Shown here piece by piece: positions 17,371 through 26,063 of a DNA stretch of 64,000 nt. Numbering within the stretch: position 1 is the stretch's first letter; each line of letters opens with the position of its first letter. The notes beneath the pieces were generated by a model. The model had not been told where the DNA came from. It did not search any database and saw only the letters and a list, made by a program, of their open reading frames with translations. The translations under genes and the position numbers were made by a program. The stretch comes from Conchiformibius steedae. Its GTDB lineage: Bacteria; Pseudomonadota; Gammaproteobacteria; Burkholderiales; Neisseriaceae. Where the stretch lies: the NCBI RefSeq assembly GCF_014054725.1, contig NZ_CP059563.1, forward strand, positions 1,515,749 through 1,579,748, given 5' to 3'.

Positions 17371-17540
17371 ATTCAGATGATATGGCACAGGCGGTAATCC
17401 GATATTCAGATTGCCGCCTATTTTTTGCCTAGAGAATGGAGTTCAAACGATTTTTTTCGCCTCAAGCTGCTCCCTCCCCCGCCAAAGTGGGGGAGGGCTA
17501 GGGTGTGTCATCATTTAATATTCGCCTATAATCTCAAGTC

Positions 17541-17912
17541 ATGAATACGAACAGAAGATATGCGCTGACAGACAGCCAATGGGAACGGATAAAAGACCTG
17601 CTGCCGGGCAGGGCAGGCTGTGTCGGTGTTACGGCAAAAAACAACAGGTTGTTTGTGGATGCGGTATTGTACAGATACCGTGCGGGAATATCGTGGCGGG
17701 ATTTGCCCGAACGCTTCGGAGATTTCCGTGTCGTGCATCTGCGCCATATGCGTTGGAGTAAAAGCGGCGTATGGGAAAAAGTGCTTGAGGTACTGAGCCA
17801 AGATGCGGATAACGAATATGCCATGATTGATTCCACCATCATACGCGCTCACCAACACAGTTCAGGTGCGGAAAAAGGGGGCGGTGCATCGGGCGCAGCA
17901 GGGGCGGATTGA
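17541..17912 (+). CDS. IS5-family transposase, first frame
   Basis: 123 residues containing the N-terminal DUF4096-like region (RYALTDSQWERIKDLLPG) and the first catalytic Asp in YAMIDSTIIRAHQHS. The frame ends shortly after GGAAAAAGGGGGC (about 17870-17882). In the -1 frame the reading continues as CIGRSRGGLSTKIHVL, the normal family sequence. A -1 ribosomal frameshift on the A5G5 run is therefore likely to make full transposase. Confidence 0.9.
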   Translation: MNTNRRYALTDSQWERIKDLLPGRAGCVGVTAKNNRLFVDAVLYRYRAGISWRDLPERFGDFRVVHLRHMRWSKSGVWEKVLEVLSQDADNEYAMIDSTIIRAHQHSSGAEKGGGASGAAGAD

Positions 17913-18295
17913 GTACCAAGATACATGTATTGGCAGACGGGTCGGGCAGACCGTTGCGGATTGTTTTGACGGCAGGGCAGTATTCGGATTTAGATGGGGC
18001 AGACAGGCTGCTGCCCCATTTGAAAGCCAAGGTTTTGATTGCGGATAAAGGCTATGATGCACACGCGAGGGTGGTCAAACCCTTGCTTGATTCGGGCAGA
18101 CAGGTTGTGATTCCGAGTTTGTGTAACCGCAGGCAACGGCGGGAGTACGACAGGTTTTTGTACCGCAGGCGGCATTTGATTGAGAATTTCTTTGCCCGTT
18201 TGAAACAATACCGTGCGCTTGCGACCCGTTATGACAAAACGGCAGCAGCTTTTTTTGGGGGAATTTGTTTGGCTGCTGCCGTTTCTTTGGATTAA
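17909..18295 (+). CDS. IS5-family transposase, second frame (-1)
   Basis: 128 residues when counted from TTG 17909, but probably made only as the C-terminal part of the frameshift product. Contains DDE segments ADKGYDAHA (second Asp) and RRRHLIENFFARLKQYR with the catalytic Glu. It ends 14 nt before the right end of the IS. Confidence 0.88.
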   Translation: MSTKIHVLADGSGRPLRIVLTAGQYSDLDGADRLLPHLKAKVLIADKGYDAHARVVKPLLDSGRQVVIPSLCNRRQRREYDRFLYRRRHLIENFFARLKQYRALATRYDKTAAAFFGGICLAAAVSLD

Positions 18296-18405
18296 ATGAT
18301 GACACGCCCTAGGGTGGGGGAATGCTTGATTCATAGCACATTCCCCCACCCCAACTCTCCCCCGTTTGCACGGGGGAGGGAGTATCTATTTAATTTGTAG
18401 CAACT

Positions 18406-19473
18406 CTAACCAAATAAATCCGCCTGCCGCACCGCCTCGCCCAAATAACGCATCAATGGCTTGGGCAAAGCATAATCCCTTAAATCCTGCGGATTGACCC
18501 ACACCCCGTCTGCCCAAGACAAAGCCGAATCATCAGGCAAATCTGCTGCAAACGGCTGAACCTGCAACAAACGGTGGGTTAAACGGTGGCTAAACGGCGT
18601 ATCTGTCCGCACAGCCCCTGCCACGCCCGCATTTTCCGCAAAACGGTGCATCTCGTCTGCCGAATCAAAACAAGGCAAGCAATACAAACCCGCCCAAATG
18701 CCCCGCTGCGGGCGTTTGTGCAGCAGGATTTTCCCCTGCGCGTTACGCAGTTGCAACCAAAACAGCGGCATTTCCGCAACGGCAGCGGCGGTTTTTCTAC
18801 GCGGCAGTTCGGCGGTGCGGTTTTGCGCTTTGGCTTGGCAGATGTCCGCCATCGGGCAAACCGCACAATCGGGACGGCTGCGTTTGCACACGGTCGCACC
18901 CAAATCCATCAAACCCTGCGTGTAAGCAGGCATGTCGTCTGCCCGCGCAGGCAACAGATTTTCTGCCACCGCCCACAATTGTTTTTCAAAGGCTTTATCG
19001 GCAGGATTGCCGTCCAAAGCAAAAACGCGACAGAGTACGCGCTTCACATTGCCGTCTAAAATGGTTTCGCGCTGGCGGAAAGCAAATGCCGCAATCGCCG
19101 CAGCCGTGCTGCGCCCCACCCCGCACAATTGTTCCAATTGGCTGCGCTGTTGCGGAAACCCGCCGTTAAAATCGCTGATGATTTGTTGTGCGGCTTTGTG
19201 CAAATTGCGGGCACGGCTGTAATAGCCCAATCCCGCCCACAACGCCAGCACCGCATCTTGTTCCGCCGCCGCCAACGCCGCCACATCGGGAAACGCCGCC
19301 ACAAAACGCGGATAATAATCGCGCACAGTCGCCACTTGCGTTTGCTGCAACATGATTTCCGACAGCCACACGCGGTAAGGGTCAGACACCTGCCACGGCA
19401 AATCGTGGCGGCCGTGCTGTTTCTGCCAAGTAATCAGGCGTTGTGAAAAATCTTGAGAATGTTGAGACGACAT
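18406..19473 (-). CDS. mutY: Adenine DNA glycosylase
   Basis: 355 residues from ATG 19473 (MSSQHSQDFSQRL). Removes adenine paired with 8-oxoguanine. Features: SEIMLQQTQVATV with catalytic Glu, helix-hairpin-helix LCGVGRSTAAAIAAFAF, LDGNVKRVLCR with catalytic Asp, iron-sulfur cluster CKRSRPDCAVCPMADIC (C-X6-C-X2-C-X5-C), then a NUDIX-like C-terminal domain that senses 8-oxoG. It starts 10 nt after fnr and is likely co-transcribed with it. Confidence 0.96.
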   Translation of the reverse strand: MSSQHSQDFSQRLITWQKQHGRHDLPWQVSDPYRVWLSEIMLQQTQVATVRDYYPRFVAAFPDVAALAAAEQDAVLALWAGLGYYSRARNLHKAAQQIISDFNGGFPQQRSQLEQLCGVGRSTAAAIAAFAFRQRETILDGNVKRVLCRVFALDGNPADKAFEKQLWAVAENLLPARADDMPAYTQGLMDLGATVCKRSRPDCAVCPMADICQAKAQNRTAELPRRKTAAAVAEMPLFWLQLRNAQGKILLHKRPQRGIWAGLYCLPCFDSADEMHRFAENAGVAGAVRTDTPFSHRLTHRLLQVQPFAADLPDDSALSWADGVWVNPQDLRDYALPKPLMRYLGEAVRQADLFG

Positions 19474-19483
19474 CGGCACAGTC

Positions 19484-20248
19484 TCACACACGGCGGGACG
19501 GACAATCGCCGCAGCCGCTGCTGGGTTTTTCCTGCTGCCCCGACACCATATCCTGCAAACGCTGCGGTTGTAACAAGCGAATGTGTTTGTGTTCCACCGC
19601 AATCAGCCCGTCTTGATTAAAACGCGACAAAGTACGGCTTACCGTTTCCAGCTTTAAGCCCAAATAACTGCCGATTTCCTCACGCGACATCCGCAAAATA
19701 AAATCATTGGCAGCAAAACCGCGCAGGTGCAGCCGCTGCGACAAATTCAGCAAAAACGCCGCCAAACGCTCTTCTGCGCGCATATTCCCCAACAGCAGCA
19801 TCACATTTTGGTCGCGTATCAGCTCGCGGCTCATCAGGCGCAACACATGGGTATGCAGCTGCGGCAGCCGCTGCCCCAGTTCTTCCAAGCAGCCAAACGG
19901 CAATTCGCACACTTCGCCGTCTTCCAACGCCACCGCATCGCAAGTGTGTCGGGACGCATAAATCCCGTCCATGCCCATCAGCTCGCCCGACATAAAAAAG
20001 CCCGTCACTTGGTCGCGCCCGTCGTGCGTGCCTACCGAAGTTTTAAAAAAGCCCGTACGCACCGCATACAGCGATAAAAATTTCTCGCCCGCGTGAAACA
20101 GGTATTCGCCTTTTTTCAAACGGCGGCTTTGGCGCATCATATCATCTACCTGTCGGAACTCGTCGGGACTTAATCCCGCAGGCAGGCACAGTTCGCGCAG
20201 GGAACAATGCGCACATTCGGTTTTGGGTTGGCATAGGGATTTGGACAT
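19484..20248 (-). CDS. fnr: Fnr-type oxygen-sensing transcription regulator
   Basis: 254 residues from ATG 20248. The N-terminal cysteines CAHCSLRELC and a later Cys in ASRHTCDAVAL match the four ligands of the oxygen-labile [4Fe-4S] cluster. A cyclic-nucleotide-binding-like barrel and the helix-turn-helix IGSYLGLKLETVSRTLSRF follow. The recognition helix (ETVSR) is that of Fnr, binding TTGAT-N4-ATCAA. One such site lies upstream between fnr and hemN. Confidence 0.95.
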   Translation of the reverse strand: MSKSLCQPKTECAHCSLRELCLPAGLSPDEFRQVDDMMRQSRRLKKGEYLFHAGEKFLSLYAVRTGFFKTSVGTHDGRDQVTGFFMSGELMGMDGIYASRHTCDAVALEDGEVCELPFGCLEELGQRLPQLHTHVLRLMSRELIRDQNVMLLLGNMRAEERLAAFLLNLSQRLHLRGFAANDFILRMSREEIGSYLGLKLETVSRTLSRFNQDGLIAVEHKHIRLLQPQRLQDMVSGQQEKPSSGCGDCPSRRV

Positions 20249-20312
20249 AACAGACCGTAGGAAGCGTGTGTGTATGAGCATTTGACATCATTGCAAAACA
20301 CAAATTTTGCAA

Positions 20313-20354
20313 TTGACATAAATCAAAGCAGCGTTATATAAATAAACCTATTCT
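20313..20354 (+). promoter_or_regulatory. Fnr box and -10 of the hemN promoter
   Basis: TTGACATAAATCAA (20313-20326) matches the Fnr consensus with one mismatch. A -10-like TATTCT lies at 20349-20354, so the Fnr site would be centred at about -41.5 from a start near 20361. That is the classic activating position. It may also influence divergent fnr. Confidence 0.75.
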
Positions 20355-20389
20355 AACAAAATTTGCCCTAGAACAAAACACGAACCACC

Positions 20390-21796
20390 ATGCCGACCAT
20401 TGCCATTACCCCTGCCCCGCGCATTGATTTTGACCGCAAACTGATTGCTTCACTGCCCGCCAGCGGACCACGCTACACATCCTACCCCACCGCCGACCGT
20501 TTTCATCAGGGTTTTGGCGAAAGCCAATACCGTGACACCCTGCACCACACGCTTGCCGCCCACCCTAGCAAACCCGTTTCGCTGTATATCCACATTCCCT
20601 TTTGCACCACCATCTGTTACTACTGCGGCTGCAACAAAATCATCACCAAAGACAAAAGCCGCGCCGATGCCTATTTGGATTATTTGGAACGCGAATTTGC
20701 CCTGCTCGCCCCCCATTTGGGCGGCGCACACCCCTTGGCACAACTGCACTTTGGCGGCGGCACGCCCACCTTTTTAAGCGATGAACAGCTTGAGCGCGTA
20801 TTCGACATGATACGCCGCCACTTTACCCTGATGCCCGAAGGCGAATATTCTATTGAAATTGACCCGCGCAAAGTCAGCCGCGAAAGCGTCCACCGTTTGG
20901 GCAAGCTAGGCTTTAACCGCATGAGTGTCGGCATTCAGGATTTTGACCCCAAAGTACAAAAAGCCGTCAACCGCATTCAAAGTTTGGACGAAACCCGCAA
21001 CGTGATTGAAGCTGCGCGTGAAGCAGGGTTTAAATCCGTCAGCGTGGATTTGATTTACGGACTGCCCCACCAAAGCACCGACAGCATCAAACCCACCCTC
21101 GACACCGTTTTATCGCTGAACCCCGACCGTCTCGCCCTTTACCACTACGCCCACCTGCCCCATGTGTTCAAACCGCAGCGGCGCATTGATACCGCCGTTG
21201 TACCGTCCAGCGAAGAAAAACTGGATATTTTGCAATACGCCGTGCAGCTGCTGGACGAACGCGGCTATGTCTTTATCGGCATGGACCACTTTGCCAAACC
21301 CGAAGACGAACTTGCCCTTGCCCTGCGCGAAGGACGTTTGCAACGCAATTTCCAAGGCTATTCCACCCACGCCGATTGCGATTTGGTGGCAGTGGGTGTT
21401 TCGTCCATTGGCAAAGTGGGCGATACCTACAGCCAAAACGAAAAAGATTTGGCGCAATATTACGCCGCGATAGACGAAGGACGTTTGCCCGTATTGCGCG
21501 GTTACGCCTTAAACAGCGACGACGTCCTGCGCCGTCGCCTGATTCAAGATTTAATGTGCCGTTTCGCGCTGGATTTTGCCGATTACGAAAACGAAGCAGG
21601 CACAAGTTTTGCCGACTATTTCGCCGCCGAACTAAAAGATTTGCGCGGATTGGCACAATCGGGCTTGCTGGATTTGCACGACACAGGATTGACCGTGAGC
21701 GCCAAAGGACGTTTTTTAATCCGCAATATCGCTATGGTATTTGACTACCATTTGCGCCACCGCGAAACCGCCGCCAAGTATTCGCAAACCGTTTAA
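20390..21796 (+). CDS. hemN: Oxygen-independent coproporphyrinogen III oxidase
   Basis: 468 residues. Radical-SAM enzyme of heme synthesis used without oxygen. The cluster motif CTTICYYCGC (C-X3-C-X2-C) lies around residue 72, with GGGTPTFL following, and the HemN C-terminal domain is complete (LQDLM-like LIQDLMCRFALDF). Predicted to be activated by Fnr. No ribosome-binding site of note precedes the ATG. Confidence 0.96.
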   Translation: MPTIAITPAPRIDFDRKLIASLPASGPRYTSYPTADRFHQGFGESQYRDTLHHTLAAHPSKPVSLYIHIPFCTTICYYCGCNKIITKDKSRADAYLDYLEREFALLAPHLGGAHPLAQLHFGGGTPTFLSDEQLERVFDMIRRHFTLMPEGEYSIEIDPRKVSRESVHRLGKLGFNRMSVGIQDFDPKVQKAVNRIQSLDETRNVIEAAREAGFKSVSVDLIYGLPHQSTDSIKPTLDTVLSLNPDRLALYHYAHLPHVFKPQRRIDTAVVPSSEEKLDILQYAVQLLDERGYVFIGMDHFAKPEDELALALREGRLQRNFQGYSTHADCDLVAVGVSSIGKVGDTYSQNEKDLAQYYAAIDEGRLPVLRGYALNSDDVLRRRLIQDLMCRFALDFADYENEAGTSFADYFAAELKDLRGLAQSGLLDLHDTGLTVSAKGRFLIRNIAMVFDYHLRHRETAAKYSQTV

Positions 21797-21809
21797 TCCC
21801 ACAATCAAA

Positions 21810-21847
21810 AATGCCATTCCGCAATCATCGGGAATGGCATTGTTTTT
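21810..21847. terminator. Bidirectional terminator between hemN and ldcA
   Basis: Perfect 11-bp stem 21810-21820 / 21831-21841 with a 10-nt loop. A T-run follows on the plus strand and an A-rich stretch precedes the stem for the minus strand. Confidence 0.9.
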
Positions 21848-21858
21848 ATGATAGTTGA

Positions 21859-23064
21859 TTAAAATTCGCTTTCACCCCATTCATTGCCTGTTTCCAAGCC
21901 CACAGGTGGCGGGCGCAGGGCTTCCAGATTCAGGGCATTGGGATTCAAGGTGGGATAGCCGCTAAAGCTAATCTGATAACCGCCGCCTATGCCTTGCAAA
22001 CGGGCGTGTGCGCCCAAGGGGAAAGTGGTTTTGTTGGCGATATGCCCAAACGGAAAACCCGTATAAACAGGAATCCCCGCCGCACGGGAAACGGTTTGCG
22101 CCACGGCGGTCAGGTTGTAGCTGCTGTCGTAGGTGTCGCGGATATTGCCCATGCGGAAATCGCCCAACACAATGGCTTGCTGTTTTTTCAATATGCCCGA
22201 CAATAACAGGGTATAGAGCATGCGTTCTATGCGGTAGGGCTGCTCGGATACGTCTTCCAAAAACAAAATCCCGCCTTTTACGTCAGGAAGATAAGGGCTT
22301 CCCGCCAAAGATGCCAATACGCTTAAATTACCGCCCCACAATGTGCCTTCCATATTACGTACGGGACTGCTTTGAAAGGCAGAAACGGTAACAGTGGTAT
22401 GGGTGGATGTGGTGGTTTGGATAAAGCTGTCCATGGTGTAGGGCGAAGGCACGGCTTTGGCAAACTCGCTGTAAAGCATGGGACCGGCAAAGCTGGGCAT
22501 ACCGTGTGCCAGCAAGGCGGTTTGAATGGCAGTTACATCGCTGAATCCAAACAATAAGGTTTGTTTGTCGCGCATTTTGGCGGCAAGGCTTGCCCAATCA
22601 ATATGCGGCAGCAGCCGCGCTGCGCCGTAACCGCCGCGTACGCCCATCAGCACTTTGGGAACGGGGGCGCGTCCGTTGGCAACATTTTGTAAATCGGCAA
22701 TGCGCTCGGCATCGCTGCCCGCAAAACGTTGAAAACGGCGGTAAGCGGCTTGGTGGTTGCTGACGGCAAATCCTGCTTGAAACAAGCGGTTTAAGCCTGT
22801 TTCCAAGCGGGATGAGTCTTCGGCATAGCCCGAACTGGCAAACAGGCGCAAACTGTTGTCAAAGCCATTACTCACTTGCGGCGGGGTTTTAACGGACGAG
22901 GTAGGTTTTTTACCACTGCCTGCGGGGGGGAAATTGGGCTGCTGCGGGCGCGGTTGAACAGTAACGGTTTTACCGCCGCTGCCACACGCTGCCAACAGGC
23001 TGCTGCCCGCGGCTGCCGCTGCACCTTGCAACAGGCGGCGGCGCGAAAAAAGCATGTTCATCAT
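21859..23064 (-). CDS. ldcA: LD-carboxypeptidase (peptidase S66) lipoprotein
   Basis: 401 residues. The start has SRRRLLQG followed by an Ala-rich stretch and lipobox LLAACG, suggesting a Tat-type lipoprotein signal. A Pro/Lys linker precedes the S66 domain. Catalytic Ser is in FGFSDVTAI, the Glu in FLEDVSEQPYRIERM, and the His in FPFGHIANKTTFPLGA. S66 enzymes trim the terminal D-Ala from tetrapeptide stems. Envelope location differs from the cytosolic E. coli enzyme and agrees with neisserial LdcA. ATG 23061 fits the ribosome-binding site slightly better than 23064. Confidence 0.9.
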   Translation of the reverse strand: MMNMLFSRRRLLQGAAAAAGSSLLAACGSGGKTVTVQPRPQQPNFPPAGSGKKPTSSVKTPPQVSNGFDNSLRLFASSGYAEDSSRLETGLNRLFQAGFAVSNHQAAYRRFQRFAGSDAERIADLQNVANGRAPVPKVLMGVRGGYGAARLLPHIDWASLAAKMRDKQTLLFGFSDVTAIQTALLAHGMPSFAGPMLYSEFAKAVPSPYTMDSFIQTTTSTHTTVTVSAFQSSPVRNMEGTLWGGNLSVLASLAGSPYLPDVKGGILFLEDVSEQPYRIERMLYTLLLSGILKKQQAIVLGDFRMGNIRDTYDSSYNLTAVAQTVSRAAGIPVYTGFPFGHIANKTTFPLGAHARLQGIGGGYQISFSGYPTLNPNALNLEALRPPPVGLETGNEWGESEF

Positions 23065-23077
23065 GATTCCTTTATTG

Positions 23078-23491
23078 TTATGTTTCAGAATGATTTAATA
23101 GAGCGGCAACCTGTTGCGCCCAGTTGTCAGGCGGAAGCGTGCCGTGGGTGCGTACTGCTTGCGCCCACACAGGCGCGGGGAAACAGGCATCATCGGCAAA
23201 ACGCGCAATAATATGCCAATGCAGATGCGGTACGACATTACCCAAACTCGCCAAATTGATTTTGGTAGGGTGCAATACCTGCCGCATCGCCGTTTCCACA
23301 CGAAACACCGCATCCATCAGCGTGGCACGGTCGGCGGGTGGCAAATCGGACATTTCGGCAATGTGTTCACGCCAAATCACGCGGCAAAACGCAGGCGCAT
23401 TGGCTTCATCGTGTACCGCAATCACGCGCAACTGCGGCGTTTCCCACAAAACTTCTTCGCCTACAGGACAGCACAAAGGACAATCCGACAT
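23078..23491 (-). CDS. HIT-family hydrolase
   Basis: 137 residues. Histidine triad VPHLHWHIIARF near the C-terminus; cysteines CPLCC at the N-terminus. HIT proteins hydrolyse or transfer nucleotides from dinucleoside or aminoacyl/sulfo-nucleotide substrates; the substrate here is unknown. 13 nt separate it from the upstream lgt stop and ldcA follows directly, so lgt-HIT-ldcA may form one unit. Confidence 0.92.
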   Translation of the reverse strand: MSDCPLCCPVGEEVLWETPQLRVIAVHDEANAPAFCRVIWREHIAEMSDLPPADRATLMDAVFRVETAMRQVLHPTKINLASLGNVVPHLHWHIIARFADDACFPAPVWAQAVRTHGTLPPDNWAQQVAALLNHSET

Positions 23492-23503
23492 GATTTTATC
23501 CCA

Positions 23504-24373
23504 TTATTTAGACAGGTTTTTTGGCTTGTCCGCATACATGCCCGACAACACAAACATCAACACACCCAACACCATCATCGGCACACTCAGCCACTGCCCC
23601 ATCGACAAACCCGCACCCAACAAGCCCAAATGGGCATCGGGCTGGCGGGCGAATTCGGCGATAAAACGGAACACGCCGTAGCCCGCCAAAAACAGCGCCG
23701 ACACCTGCCCCGCCGCACGCGGTTTTTTAGAAAACCACCACAGCAGCACAAACAGGCACAGCCCTTCCAAAGCAAATTGATACAGTTGTGACGGGTGGCG
23801 CGGCAGCATACCGAATTGCGCGTACCAAGCCGCATATTGGGAATTGGCAGCGGCGAGTGCTTGGTCGGCGTAGGCAGCTTGCGGAAAACCCGTTGCCCAA
23901 AAACGCGACGGGTCAGTTACGCGCCCCCACAGTTCGCCGTTGATAAAATTGCCGATGCGCCCCGATGCCAAGCCCAAAGGCACTAAAGGCGCAACAAAAT
24001 CCAATAATTTCAAAAACGGAATACGGTGTTTGCGCGCATACAGCAAAATCGCCAGCACCACGCCCAAAAATCCGCCGTGAAACGACATACCGCCTTCCCA
24101 AATTTTTAAGATGGACAAAGGGTCTGCCAAATACGCATCGCGCTGATAAAACAGCACATAGCCCAAACGTCCGCCCAAAATCACGCCCGCCACGCCCCAA
24201 GTCAGCAAATCGTCCAGCTGCGTGGCATTTAACGGCGCTACGCCTTGGCGGATGCGTTTGCGCCCCAACCACACAAACAACACAAAACCAACAATATAGC
24301 TCAAGGCATACCAACGGATTGCCAAAGGTCCCAACGCCACGGCAACAGGGTCAAACTGCGGATGAATAAACAT
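23504..24373 (-). CDS. lgt: Prolipoprotein diacylglyceryl transferase
   Basis: 289 residues, seven membrane helices. Transfers diacylglycerol to the lipobox Cys of prolipoproteins. The Lgt signature [13 protein letters not shown] lies near residue 140, with the conserved [13 protein letters not shown] before it. Its lipoprotein clients are plentiful in this window (LprI-like, ldcA, pilW, the solute-binding protein, the PLD protein, the TbpB-like protein). Confidence 0.97.
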   Translation of the reverse strand: MFIHPQFDPVAVALGPLAIRWYALSYIVGFVLFVWLGRKRIRQGVAPLNATQLDDLLTWGVAGVILGGRLGYVLFYQRDAYLADPLSILKIWEGGMSFHGGFLGVVLAILLYARKHRIPFLKLLDFVAPLVPLGLASGRIGNFINGELWGRVTDPSRFWATGFPQAAYADQALAAANSQYAAWYAQFGMLPRHPSQLYQFALEGLCLFVLLWWFSKKPRAAGQVSALFLAGYGVFRFIAEFARQPDAHLGLLGAGLSMGQWLSVPMMVLGVLMFVLSGMYADKPKNLSK

Positions 24374-24388
24374 GATGTTACTTTCTGT

Positions 24389-25645
24389 TTAATCTGAAAA
24401 AATATCGCGGAACCACAGCATGATGCCGTCCCACAACCTGCCGAAAAAGCCTGCTTCCGACACATCGTTTAAGGCGACCACTTTCTTTTCTGCCAATACC
24501 TTATCGCCGTCCATAAATTTCAGCGTACCCATTTCGCTGCCTTTGCGGATGGGGGCGAGTACGGGCTGGCGGGTTTCCAATACCGGTTTGATGCGTTCGG
24601 CGTTTTGGTGCGGTAGGGTAATGTAAATATTGTCGAGAAAACCCACAGCCAGTTCTTTTTCCGCGCCTTTATACACTTTTACCCGTGCCACGCTCTGCCC
24701 TGCTTGATACATTTGCGGGGTATCAAAGTTTTGCAGGGCATAGTTCAGCAGTTTGCTGCTTTCGGTGGCGCGTGCTTCTTCGCTGGACGTACCCACCACC
24801 ACCGATACCACCCTGCGCCCGTTGCGTTTGCTGGAAGCAATCAGGTTGTAACCTGCGCTGGCGGTATGCCCTGTTTTCAAACCGTCCACACTGGGGTCGC
24901 GGTAAAGCAGCAGATTGCGGTTGGGCTGGGTAATGCTGTTGTAAGTAAAGGTTTTAATACCGTAAATCGGGTAATACTGCGGATAATCGCGGATAATGGC
25001 GGCGGTTAGCGTCATCAAATCCTGCACGGTGGTCAGGTGGGATTTGCCCGGTAAACCCGTGCTGTTTTCAAAGTGGGTGTGCATCATGCCCAAGCGTTTG
25101 GCTTCGGCGTTCATTTGTTTGGCAAATTCTTCTTCGCTACCGCCCAAGGCTTCTGCCAGCGTAATCGCGGCATCGTTGCCCGACTGAACAATCAGCCCTT
25201 TAATCAAATCACTCACGCTCACGGGCTTTTTGATTTCCAAAAACATGCGCGAGCCTTCTGCTTTCCACGCTTTTTCGGATACTTTCAGCATTTGTTCGGG
25301 TTGCAGCTTGCCGCTTTCCAAAGCTTTGAACGTTAAATATGCCGTCATCAGCTTGGTGAGTGAAGCGGGTTCAATGGGTTGGTCGGCATTTTTGGACAGC
25401 AATACTTGATTGCTGTGCAAGTCTTTAACCAAATAGGCGGCAGCAGCAATTTCGGGGGGCGAATCCACGTCAATTTTCAGTGATGCAGACGGTGCGGCGG
25501 GGGCAGAAGCGGCGGCAGGCGCAGACGCAGCAGAAGCCTGCACAGCCGAAGTCGCTTGCGGGGCAGAGGCATCTTTTTTATTGTCGGCAGACGCGGGCAA
25601 CACCAGCAAGGTGCTTACGCCCAGCAGCAAAAGGGGAAACTTCAT
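24389..25645 (-). CDS. dacA: D-alanyl-D-alanine carboxypeptidase (PBP5/6 type)
   Basis: 418 residues from ATG 25645, AAGGA upstream. Cleavable signal peptide, then a 35-residue Ala/Ser/Pro linker. The serine peptidase S11 domain has PASLTKLM (nucleophile Ser and Lys), SGNDAA (SxN) and KTG in DGLKTGHTA. The C-terminal PBP5-like beta domain ends in an amphipathic segment (FFGRLWDGIMLWFRDIF) that anchors the protein to the membrane. Trims pentapeptides of peptidoglycan. Confidence 0.95.
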   Translation of the reverse strand: MKFPLLLLGVSTLLVLPASADNKKDASAPQATSAVQASAASAPAAASAPAAPSASLKIDVDSPPEIAAAAYLVKDLHSNQVLLSKNADQPIEPASLTKLMTAYLTFKALESGKLQPEQMLKVSEKAWKAEGSRMFLEIKKPVSVSDLIKGLIVQSGNDAAITLAEALGGSEEEFAKQMNAEAKRLGMMHTHFENSTGLPGKSHLTTVQDLMTLTAAIIRDYPQYYPIYGIKTFTYNSITQPNRNLLLYRDPSVDGLKTGHTASAGYNLIASSKRNGRRVVSVVVGTSSEEARATESSKLLNYALQNFDTPQMYQAGQSVARVKVYKGAEKELAVGFLDNIYITLPHQNAERIKPVLETRQPVLAPIRKGSEMGTLKFMDGDKVLAEKKVVALNDVSEAGFFGRLWDGIMLWFRDIFSD

Positions 25646-25850
25646 CAAAATTCCTTTTTGGTTTAAAACCCCGCCATTGAGGTGATGGCGGCAGGACGGC
25701 TGCCTGCGGGAATACACCCGCATGGTGCAGTTATCATGATTCCGAGGGTGGCATGGCGCAAGGTCATCAGGCTAACACCTTGTTACCGATACAGTAATTT
25801 CCATCCAAACACCCTCGTTGCCCGCCAAAAGGCAAGCCAGTTAGCCGCCG

Positions 25851-25880
25851 ATTATAACCCGACAACCCGCCGTTTCCCAA
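25851..25880 (-). promoter_or_regulatory. Putative dacA promoter
   Basis: On the minus strand TTGGGA (25880-25875), 18-nt spacer, TATAAT (25856-25851). This would give a leader of about 200 nt. Confidence 0.4.
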
Positions 25881-25953
25881 TTTTCGGGGCGGGTGCTGTT
25901 GTTTTTCGCGCAACAAACGCCACAGCCGCGCAGGGCTTGCATTCCCCACGCAC

Positions 25954-25977
25954 AGCCGTTAAGGTAACGGCTTTTTT
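25954..25977 (+). terminator. Orphan intrinsic terminator upstream of ilvA
   Basis: Perfect 8-bp stem 25954-25961 / 25965-25972, 3-nt loop and a T6 run, on the plus strand. No gene lies before it, so it may end a small RNA or an ilvA leader, or protect ilvA from read-through. Confidence 0.7.
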
Positions 25978-26063
25978 AGCGTTTTCCTGTCAAGTTGCTT
26001 GACTTTGGCAGAAAAACCATCGTTTTACCGTCTTATCCGCCACGCTCAACAAAAGGTACACCC

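Larger units (their letters stand above)
17501..18309 (+). mobile_element. IS5-family (IS427-like) insertion sequence, 809 bp
   Basis: Terminal inverted repeats of 19 bp with one mismatch: GGGTGTGTCATCATTTAAT at 17501 and its complement GGGCGTGTCATCATTTAAT read inward from 18309. A TA dinucleotide flanks both ends (17499-17500 and 18310-18311), the expected 2-bp target duplication of this group. It carries two overlapping transposase frames and looks complete and recent. Confidence 0.92.
17470..18382. repeat. Large imperfect palindrome interrupted by an IS
   Basis: The left arm (17470-17500 continued at 18312-18325) and right arm (18336-18382) are near-perfect reverse complements built from CTCCCTCCCCCG...GGGGGAGGG blocks. 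Without the IS the element would be about 105 bp between convergent ansA and mutY, and would fold into one long G/C hairpin. It may act as a two-way terminator or be a REP/MITE-like element. Confidence 0.75.
25646..26063. other. 418-bp intergenic region between divergent dacA and ilvA
   Basis: Contains a candidate dacA promoter (minus strand, 25851-25880) and a plus-strand terminator (25954-25977) with no plus-strand gene before it. The open frames in this stretch have no ribosome-binding site or recognisable sequence, so I call no protein. Nothing else certain was seen. Confidence 0.6.

Noticed and set aside
17541..18295. Broken transposase pseudogene
   Set aside because: The two-frame layout with an A5G5 slippery run is normal for this IS group, and the ends and catalytic residues are intact.
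25682..26002. 106-codon frame between dacA and ilvA
   Set aside because: No ribosome-binding site and no recognisable sequence; covers a terminator and a promoter.
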